From assembly GCA_027490095.1 (NCBI GenBank), contig JAIXYT010000031.1, forward strand, positions 1-64,000: a DNA stretch of 64,000 bases, read 5' to 3'. Below are positions 58,541-64,000 of this stretch, in pieces. The position numbers and the translations under genes were made by a program. The notes beneath the pieces were generated by a model. That model saw nothing but the letters and a program-made list of their open reading frames with translations. It was not told the origin of the DNA and made no database searches. The stretch comes from Sphingomonadales bacterium. GTDB lineage: Bacteria; Pseudomonadota; Alphaproteobacteria; Sphingomonadales; Sphingomonadaceae. The stretch's first letter is position 1, and every line of letters begins with the position of its first letter.

Positions 58541-58746
58541 GGCAGGACAGGTTCCCAAATTGTTGTGATTGCATTGAATCTATCTTGGTTAACGCAGAAG
58601 TCCATCCCTGGCCCGGTTTGGGGCGCGCTTTCCATGCCGCGCTGTCACATGTTTGCAACAGATGATAGGGCTGCGGAAAGGCCTGTTGTCTGGCCGGGAA
58701 CGGACCTCTAGCGAGGGGCGGCGCGCGGGACAGGGGAGCAGGCGGG

Positions 58747-61170
58747 ATGGCGGCACGGACATCGGTTGCAGGACGGATCGGCCGCGGGCTGCTGTGGCTG
58801 CTGTTGGGTCTTCTGCTGCTTCTGCTGGCAGCCGGCGGCTGGTTCTGGTGGCAGCTGGGCCGTTCGGTGCCGCAGCTGGAAGGCGAGGTGGCGCTGGCGG
58901 GCCTTTCGCAGCCGGTATCGGTGACGCGCGATGCAATGGGGACGCCCACCATCACGGGCGCGACCCGTGCCGATGTGGCGCGGGCGCTGGGCTATCTGCA
59001 CGCGCAGGACCGATTCTTCCGGATGGACATGCAGCGCCGGCTTGCGGCCGGCGAGCTGTCGGCGCTGATGGGCGAGGCGACGGCAGACGTGGACCGGAGC
59101 ATCCGGGTTCACCGCTTCCGGGCGCGCGCGGCCGCGATGGTGGCAGCCCTGCCGGCGGCCGAGCGGGCAATGCTGGACGCCTATGTCGCCGGGGTGAACC
59201 AGGGGTTGGGTGATCTGAAGGCCGTGCCGTTCGAATATCTGCTGCTGCGTGGGCAACCGAACCCCTGGACGGCCGAGGATACGGTGCTGAGCGTGTTCGC
59301 CATGTACATCAACCTGCAGCCGGTGACCCCGCGGCGGGAGCTCGACCTGGCGCGGGCGCAGAAGGCGCTGGGGGCCGAGATGGCGGCCTTCCTCTATCCG
59401 CGGACGACGCCGCTGGATGCGCCGATCGACGGGTCCGTGCTGCCCGAGCCGCCCATGCCCGGGGGACTGACGCCGCTGTCGGCGCCGCCTTCGGAGACCG
59501 TGCCGGCCGCCCCGCCGCCTGTGGCAGCCGTCGCCGACGTGCGGCTGGACGAAACGGTCGGATCGAACAACTGGGCCGTGGGCGGGGCGCTGACGGCGAG
59601 CGGCGCAGCGCTGGTTGCGAACGACATGCACCTCGGCCTCGACGTGCCCTCCATCTGGTACCGGGCGCGGCTGGTGGTGACGGGGGCCGAGGGCAAGCTG
59701 GACGCAACGGGGGTGACATTGCCGGGAACGCCCTTCCTTGTGGCTGGGTCCAACGGGAAGATCGCCTGGGGCTATACCAACAGCTACATCGACACGTCGG
59801 ACGCGGTGGTGGTGGAGTGGATCGACGAGGCGAAGGGCACCTACCGCACGCCGGGCGGGCAGGCGGCGGTGAAGGGGATCGTCGAACGGCTGTGTGTGCG
59901 CGCGGCCTGCGAGATGCTGCCGGTTCGGGAAACCATCTGGGGGCCGATCATCGGCAAGGACGCCTTCGGGCGCACGATCGCGATGCGCTGGACCGCGCAT
60001 GAGCCGGACGCCATCCGGCTTGGCACGGCGCTGGAGATGGAGCGGGCCGGAAGCGTCGCCGAGGCGATTGCCGTGGCGCAGGCGTCGGGGATTCCGCAGC
60101 AGAATTTCACCGTGGGGGATGCAAGCGGGGCGATCGGATGGACGGTGATCGGGCGAGTGCCCAGGCGCGTGGGCTTCGAAGGCCAGGAGGCCGTGAGCTT
60201 TGCCGACGGGACGAAGCGCTGGGACGGCTATCTGACGCCGGGGGAGACTCCCGCGGTGGTGAATCCGGTGGGGGCAAGGATCTGGACGGCGAATGCCCGC
60301 GTGGTTGGCGGCGAGGCGTTGGCGAAACTGGGCGACGGCGGCTACGACACCGGCGCGCGGGCGGGGCGGATCCGCGACCTGCTGCTGGCGAAGGACCGGT
60401 TTGCGCCAGCCGATTTCCTGGCGATCCAGCTGGATGACCGGCAGGCGCGCAACGACCCCTGGGCGGCGATGCTGCTGAAGGAGCTGGAACGGCGCGATGA
60501 CCCGAAGCTGAAGGCGATGATCCCGCATGTGAAGGCCTGGGGCGGGCGGGCCTTGCCGGGCAATGTGGGCTATCGACTGGTCGACCAGTTCCGCAAGCGC
60601 ACGGTGGAGGGGCTTTACGAGGCCTGGCTGGGCAAGCCCGACAGGACATCGAGGCAGAAGACCCACGCGCCCGCGCAGGCGGAGGGGCCCGCACGGCGGC
60701 TGCTGGCCGAGCGGCCGGCGGGCCTTGTGCCGAAGGGCCACGCCAGTTGGGATGCCTATGTCGACCAGGTGCTGGCCGGCGTGGTGGCGGATGTGGACGA
60801 CGCCGCCGGCGGCGACCTTGCGCGCTACACATGGGGCGCGGACGGCGGGACCGTGGGGCGGGCCGACATCCGCCATCCGCTGTCGCGTGCCATTCCCCTG
60901 CTGGGGCGGCTGACGGACCCTGTGGACGTGGGCGTTCCGGGCGACCGGGCGACCGTGCGCGCGCAGGCGCCGGGCTTCGGGGCGTCGGAGCGCTTTGCCG
61001 TGTCGCCGGGGCGCGAGGCCGAGGGGCTGTTCCAGATGCCGGGGGGCCAAGCGGGCAACCCGCGCACGCCCTGGCATCTTTCGGGCCATGCGGACTGGGT
61101 GGCGGGCCGCCCTGCCCCCTATCTGCCGGGGCCGGCGAAGTGGACGCTGGTTCTGAAGCCTGCCGGCTAG
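58747..61170 (+). CDS. Penicillin acylase family protein (Ntn hydrolase)
   Basis: An 807-residue proenzyme. An N-terminal membrane anchor or signal (about 14-38) is followed by the small-subunit region (GYLHAQDRFFRMDMQRRLAAGELS), a Pro-rich linker near 230-265, and the autocleavage site VGSNNWAVGG, where Ser273 becomes the N-terminal nucleophile of the beta chain. Later blocks MHLGLDVPSIWYRARL and GSNGKIAWGYTNSYID (active-site Asn region) are typical. Members hydrolyse amides such as acyl-homoserine lactones or penicillins. Start ATG at 58747. It is divergent from the TonB receptor. Confidence 0.93.
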   Translation: MAARTSVAGRIGRGLLWLLLGLLLLLLAAGGWFWWQLGRSVPQLEGEVALAGLSQPVSVTRDAMGTPTITGATRADVARALGYLHAQDRFFRMDMQRRLAAGELSALMGEATADVDRSIRVHRFRARAAAMVAALPAAERAMLDAYVAGVNQGLGDLKAVPFEYLLLRGQPNPWTAEDTVLSVFAMYINLQPVTPRRELDLARAQKALGAEMAAFLYPRTTPLDAPIDGSVLPEPPMPGGLTPLSAPPSETVPAAPPPVAAVADVRLDETVGSNNWAVGGALTASGAALVANDMHLGLDVPSIWYRARLVVTGAEGKLDATGVTLPGTPFLVAGSNGKIAWGYTNSYIDTSDAVVVEWIDEAKGTYRTPGGQAAVKGIVERLCVRAACEMLPVRETIWGPIIGKDAFGRTIAMRWTAHEPDAIRLGTALEMERAGSVAEAIAVAQASGIPQQNFTVGDASGAIGWTVIGRVPRRVGFEGQEAVSFADGTKRWDGYLTPGETPAVVNPVGARIWTANARVVGGEALAKLGDGGYDTGARAGRIRDLLLAKDRFAPADFLAIQLDDRQARNDPWAAMLLKELERRDDPKLKAMIPHVKAWGGRALPGNVGYRLVDQFRKRTVEGLYEAWLGKPDRTSRQKTHAPAQAEGPARRLLAERPAGLVPKGHASWDAYVDQVLAGVVADVDDAAGGDLARYTWGADGGTVGRADIRHPLSRAIPLLGRLTDPVDVGVPGDRATVRAQAPGFGASERFAVSPGREAEGLFQMPGGQAGNPRTPWHLSGHADWVAGRPAPYLPGPAKWTLVLKPAG

Positions 61171-61182
61171 CCCGGCAGGCTT
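61156..61182. terminator. Bidirectional hairpin spanning two stop codons
   Basis: AAGCCTGCCGG-CTAGC-CCGGCAGGCTT, with 11-bp arms. The loop holds the CTAG in which the acylase TAG and the convergent bolA TAG overlap, so the hairpin includes the last codons of both genes. It probably stops transcription or protects mRNA ends in both directions. Confidence 0.65.
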
Positions 61183-61433
61183 GCCTTTATCGCCAGTGCG
61201 TGGACGCGTTCGGCGAGCAGGTCCGCCAGCGCGCGGTTGACGGCGCGCTGGCGTTCGACCCGGCTGAGGCCTTCGAAGCGGGCCGAGCTGATCTCGACGG
61301 TGAAGTGGCTTTCGCCGCGGGGGTCCTCGCCGGCGTGGCCGGCGTGCTTGGCACTGTCGTCGATGACGGCGAGGTGGGTGGGCGCGAAATTCTCGCGCAG
61401 GCGGCGTTCGATCTCGTCCTTGACTGCGCCCAT
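61167..61433 (-). CDS. bolA: BolA-family protein
   Basis: An 88-residue protein: GAVKDEIERRLRENFAPTHLAVIDDSAKHAGH, then ESHFTVEISSARFEGLSRVERQRAVNRAL and the final ERVHALAIKA. The conserved His in HALAIKA and the GH in AGHAG are those used with monothiol glutaredoxins for [2Fe-2S] binding. BolA proteins regulate iron-sulfur metabolism or cell morphology. No grx gene is next to it in the window; a J-domain gene is divergent. Confidence 0.94.
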   Translation of the reverse strand: MGAVKDEIERRLRENFAPTHLAVIDDSAKHAGHAGEDPRGESHFTVEISSARFEGLSRVERQRAVNRALADLLAERVHALAIKASLPG

Positions 61434-61496
61434 CCGTGCTCTCCCGTTTGCGATTTCGCCGTCCTATATCGGCGCATTGGCAGCTGAGGAACAGGT

Positions 61497-62078
61497 GTGA
61501 AGGCTCGAGGCGGCGCATATCCGGGAGGGCGGCCCTGTGCCCATGACGGCTGTTCCGAGCCGGGGGATTATCGGGCGCCGGTGAAGAAGCCCGGGAGTGC
61601 GTTCGCAGCGCCCTCGGGGCCGCCGGAGTGGCAGTATTTCTGCCTGGAGCATGTTCGCGAATTCAACGCGAAGTGGAACTATTTCGAGGGGCTGGACCCG
61701 GATACGGTGTGGAGCCAAGAGACGGCCTACCCGAACTGGGACCGGGCGACGCGGGCCTTTGCGCACAATCTGGGCCAGGGCGCCGATGCGGAGGTGCGCG
61801 TGGAGGATGTGCACAGTGTTCTGCGCTGGAAGCAGGAGGCTGCGCAGGCACGTGCCCGATCGCCGCTGACGCGCGAGGACCGGCAGGCGCTGGCAAGGCT
61901 GGGCCTGCCCGAGACGGCGACCATGGACGAGGTGAAGGCGAAGTACCGGACGCTGGCCCGACGCTATCACCCGGATGCCAACAAGGGGAGCCGGGAGCAT
62001 GAGGCGCGCTTCACTGCGCTGACAGAGGCCTATGGGCATCTGGAGGCGAGCGCGACCTTTGCGCGGGGCGCGCGCTAG
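61497..62078 (+). CDS. J-domain (DnaJ-like) protein with N-terminal zinc-like motif
   Basis: A 193-residue protein. Residues 12-52 hold CAHDGCSEPGDY... YFCLEH, a Cys/His set that could bind zinc. The J-domain is at the C-terminus (about 130-190): LARLGLPETATMDEVKAKYRTLARRYHPDANKG, with the HPD motif, ending TALTEAYGHL. This reversed layout (J-domain last) is characteristic of a family common in alphaproteobacteria near bolA and cobST. It likely stimulates DnaK. Start GTG at 61497. Its stop overlaps the convergent XRE gene in CTAG (62075-62078). Confidence 0.92.
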   Translation: MKARGGAYPGGRPCAHDGCSEPGDYRAPVKKPGSAFAAPSGPPEWQYFCLEHVREFNAKWNYFEGLDPDTVWSQETAYPNWDRATRAFAHNLGQGADAEVRVEDVHSVLRWKQEAAQARARSPLTREDRQALARLGLPETATMDEVKAKYRTLARRYHPDANKGSREHEARFTALTEAYGHLEASATFARGAR

Positions 62079-62290
62079 CCTTCCCAGCCGAAGACATCCT
62101 CGATCCCGACCTCGAAGTGGCGGGCTATGCGGAAGGCGGTTTCGAGGCTTGGGGAATAGTGGCCCTGCTCGATCGCGATGATGGTGTGGCGCGTGACGCC
62201 GACGGCTTCGCCGAGTTCCGCCTGGGTGATGCCGCCTGCGAGCATGCGGTGCAGCTTCACCCGGTTGGTGATGGGTGGGCTCTTGCCCAT
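62075..62290 (-). CDS. XRE-family transcriptional regulator
   Basis: A 71-residue HTH protein: ITNRVKLHRMLAGGITQAELGEAVGVTRHTIIAIEQGHYSPSLETAFRIARHFEVGIEDVFGWEG. This small class (YgzD/PBSX-like) is usually paired with a membrane protein gene, as here: the 4-TM protein gene ends 3 bases before its start. The paired TGTCGA-N6-TCGACA dyads upstream of that gene are the probable binding sites. Confidence 0.92.
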   Translation of the reverse strand: MGKSPPITNRVKLHRMLAGGITQAELGEAVGVTRHTIIAIEQGHYSPSLETAFRIARHFEVGIEDVFGWEG

Positions 62291-62293
62291 GGT

Positions 62294-62728
62294 TCAGGCG
62301 CCGCGGCGGAAGAAATAGATCTGCAGGGCCGACTCCGCGATGGTGGAGACCAGCAGGCTGAGCAGGATCCCATGGAAGAGCAGGTCCCCGTTGGCGTGGA
62401 CCAGATAGTTCATCAGCGCTGCGACACTGCCGAAGCCGAGGATGATGCCCGACAGGTTGCCGGCGCGGGCGAGGGCGAGCCGCTCGCGCTCGTCCGCGGG
62501 GGTGTCGGCCTCCTTCGGGTTGCGGGACGCCAGCAGGCTCTGGATGATGATCGAGCCGACGATGGTGGCGATCATGATCTTCATGAAGTGGCGGTCGACA
62601 GGCGGAGCAAGCCCCTCGCGCCAGCTGATGGGCTGGACGTCGAACAGGTAGAAGGCGGTGACGGCGATGAACAGGGCGCCCATCGCCCACGCCGATTTTT
62701 CGCGGAAGGAGAGGTCGGAAAAGGGCAT
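62294..62728 (-). CDS. Four-TM membrane protein cotranscribed with the XRE regulator
   Basis: A 144-residue protein with four hydrophobic segments: AWAMGALFIAVTAFYLFDV, FMKIMIATIVGSIIIQSLLA, NLSGIILGFGSVAALMNYLV and LLFHGILLSLLVSTIAESALQIYFF. The charged loop (RNPKEADTPADERERLALAR) lies between TM2 and TM3. The function is unknown; paired XRE plus small membrane protein genes are common and poorly studied. ATG at 62728 has GGAG upstream; an ATG at 62779 would run through the operator. Confidence 0.8.
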   Translation of the reverse strand: MPFSDLSFREKSAWAMGALFIAVTAFYLFDVQPISWREGLAPPVDRHFMKIMIATIVGSIIIQSLLASRNPKEADTPADERERLALARAGNLSGIILGFGSVAALMNYLVHANGDLLFHGILLSLLVSTIAESALQIYFFRRGA

Positions 62729-62740
62729 GTGATGGCTCCA

Positions 62741-62802
62741 ATGTCGAATATCTTCGACTCGGAGTAGAGGATCATTCACTCAATGTCGAGGATTTTCGAC
62801 AT
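62741..62802 (-). promoter_or_regulatory. Paired operators TGTCGA-N6-TCGACA
   Basis: One perfect site, ATGTCGA-GGATTT-TCGACAT (62783-62802), and one near-perfect site, TGTCGA-ATATCT-TCGACT (62742-62759), have centres 42 bp apart (four helical turns). They lie upstream of the 4-TM/XRE operon and are likely bound by its XRE protein. Confidence 0.55.
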
Positions 62803-62808
62803 CTGGCG

Positions 62809-63960
62809 TCAGCGGCGGCGCAGGCGGCTCCGGTCCAGCTGGTCGATCCTGGTCACGCCCATCAGCTTCATGTCGCGCTCGATCTCGGCGTGCAGGCGGG
62901 TGAGGATGCGGCGGACGCCGGGTTCGCCTGCTGCGCCGAGTGCGTAGAGATAGAGGCGGCCGCCCGAGCAGGCCCTGGCACCGGCAGCGAGCGCCTTCAG
63001 CACATGGGTGCCGCGCTGGATTCCGCCGTCGCAGATGATCTCGATGCGGTCGCCCACGGCATCGGCGAGTTCGGCGATCTGGTCGAAGGGGGCGCGGGAG
63101 CCATCGAGCTGGCGGCCGCCGTGGTTGGAGACCATGATGGCGGTGGCGCCGATGTCGATCGCGCGCCTGGCGTCGCCCACGCTCATCACGCCCTTGAGGC
63201 AGAAGGGCCTGTCGCCCCAGCTTTTCCGGATGGCTTCCGCGCGCGTCCAGTCGAGCGTCTGGTCGAGCATCTGGGTGAAATAGTCGGCGACCGACATGGA
63301 CTTGGAGCTGCCCTCGGGCAGGTGGCCGGCGAGGTTGGGGAGGCTGAACTTCTCGCGGAAGAGGTAATCGAGCGCCCAGCGCGGCTTGGTTGCATATTCC
63401 CAGACGCTGGACGCGGTGAAGCGCGGCGGGCTGGTGAAGCCGGTTCTGAGGCAGCGCTCGCGGTTGCCGCCGACGATGGTGTCGACCGTGAGCGTGAGGC
63501 AATCGAAGCCCGAATCCTTGGCGCGCTGTACCAGGCTGTCGTTCAGGCCGTCGTCCTTGTGGACATAGAGCTGGAGCATCTTGGGGCCGGTGACGGTGCG
63601 GCCGATGTCCTCGAGAGACACGGTGGAGAGGGAGGAGACGCCGAAATAGGTGCCGAAGGCGGATGCCGCGCGGCCGACGGCGCGCTCGCCTTCCCAGTGG
63701 AACAGGCGCTGGAGGGCCGTGGGGCTGAGGAAGAGTGGCATGTCGAGCTTGCGGCCGAGAACGGTGACCGACATGTCGATCTCGGCAACGCCGGCCAGCA
63801 CGTCGGGCACGAGATCGACGTCGTCGAAGGCGCGGGTGTTGCGGCCCTTGGTGAGCTCGTCGTCGGCTGCGCCGTCGATGTAGTGGAAGACGGGGCCCGG
63901 AAGCCGCCGGCGGGCGAGTTCGCGGAAATCCTGGACGTTGTGGCAATCTTCGAGGCGCAT
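62809..63960 (-). CDS. lldD: FMN-dependent alpha-hydroxy-acid dehydrogenase (L-lactate dehydrogenase type)
   Basis: A 383-residue TIM-barrel flavoprotein: FHYIDGAADDELT, PLFLSPTALQRLFHWEGE, LTLTVDTIVGGNRERCLRTGF, Lys in CLKGVMSVGDARRA, and the active-site block IMVSNHGGRQLDGSRAP with catalytic His and substrate-binding Arg. It oxidises L-lactate to pyruvate and passes electrons to quinone; mandelate or glycolate are alternative substrates. No lldR or lactate permease is visible before the window edge. Confidence 0.92.
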   Translation of the reverse strand: MRLEDCHNVQDFRELARRRLPGPVFHYIDGAADDELTKGRNTRAFDDVDLVPDVLAGVAEIDMSVTVLGRKLDMPLFLSPTALQRLFHWEGERAVGRAASAFGTYFGVSSLSTVSLEDIGRTVTGPKMLQLYVHKDDGLNDSLVQRAKDSGFDCLTLTVDTIVGGNRERCLRTGFTSPPRFTASSVWEYATKPRWALDYLFREKFSLPNLAGHLPEGSSKSMSVADYFTQMLDQTLDWTRAEAIRKSWGDRPFCLKGVMSVGDARRAIDIGATAIMVSNHGGRQLDGSRAPFDQIAELADAVGDRIEIICDGGIQRGTHVLKALAAGARACSGGRLYLYALGAAGEPGVRRILTRLHAEIERDMKLMGVTRIDQLDRSRLRRR

Positions 63961-64000
63961 GTGATGGGGAATAGCGCCCGCTGGGCGGACGGCAAGCCCG

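Noticed and set aside
1-64000. CRISPR array, rRNA operon, prophage or IS element
   Set aside because: No regularly spaced repeats, no rRNA sequence, no transposase or phage structural genes were seen on either strand.

Overview
The window is a compact, high-GC stretch of an alphaproteobacterial chromosome, most likely from the order Sphingomonadales. Supporting this are the cmk-rpsA-ihfB order, a CobT-type cobaltochelatase subunit, TonB-dependent and phenol-degradation-type outer-membrane proteins, an MsrQ-like ferric reductase, abundant GTG/TTG starts and short REP-like palindromes. The genus cannot be read from the sequence alone. About 67 protein genes and one tRNA fill nearly all of it. 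No rRNA, CRISPR array, insertion sequence or prophage was seen.

Layout. 1-3.5 kb: class Ia ribonucleotide reductase on the minus strand, with nrdA and nrdB separated by a periplasmic protein gene; candidate NrdR boxes lie upstream of nrdA. 3.5-5 kb: class I fumarase. 5.1-6.76 kb: an AT-rich island with one unrecognised gene whose product carries seven copies of a 14-residue repeat. 6.8-15.3 kb: small metabolic, regulatory and membrane genes (HAD hydrolase, Crp/Fnr regulator divergent from a DUF1254 protein, exported RidA-like protein, two TetR regulators, metallo-beta-lactamase-fold and beta-lactamase-fold hydrolases, VOC lipoprotein). 15.3-18.4 kb: an SPFH / ribbon-helix-helix / HD-domain operon with a tandem octamer operator, then an amino-acid permease. 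18.5-23.6 kb: DsbB-like protein, xerC, fsa, priA and a DUF2490 protein. 23.7-28.3 kb: thpR and tesA, divergent from ybbA-ybbP.

28.4-34 kb is a housekeeping block: Bax-inhibitor-1 family protein, glutathione peroxidase overlapping cmk, rpsA, ihfB, tRNA-Leu(UAA) and a TerC-family protein, separated by clear intrinsic terminators. 34-43 kb: a GDPD / quinone-reductase / TrpF-like operon, then a plus-strand run of GMC oxidoreductase, epoxide hydrolase, EamA transporter, oligopeptidase B and thioesterase. 43-47.5 kb: glycine-zipper protein, outer-membrane transporter divergent from a second Crp/Fnr regulator, and a tightly overlapping hydrolase-TPR-hypothetical operon. 47.5-49.3 kb: a four-gene MerP/MerT-like metal locus without merA or merR. 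49.3-55.8 kb: recQ, alpha/beta hydrolase, msrQ-PepSY, cobT and a DUF3313 protein. 56-64 kb: TonB-dependent receptor divergent from a penicillin-acylase-family enzyme, bolA, a J-domain protein, an XRE regulator with a 4-TM protein and paired operators, and an FMN-dependent lactate dehydrogenase.

The least explained items are the 14-residue-repeat protein, the MerT/MerP-like locus, the SPFH-RHH-HD operon with its TGATATCA operator, the TrpF-like paralogue, and the 144-bp inverted repeat that starts at the ihfB stop codon.
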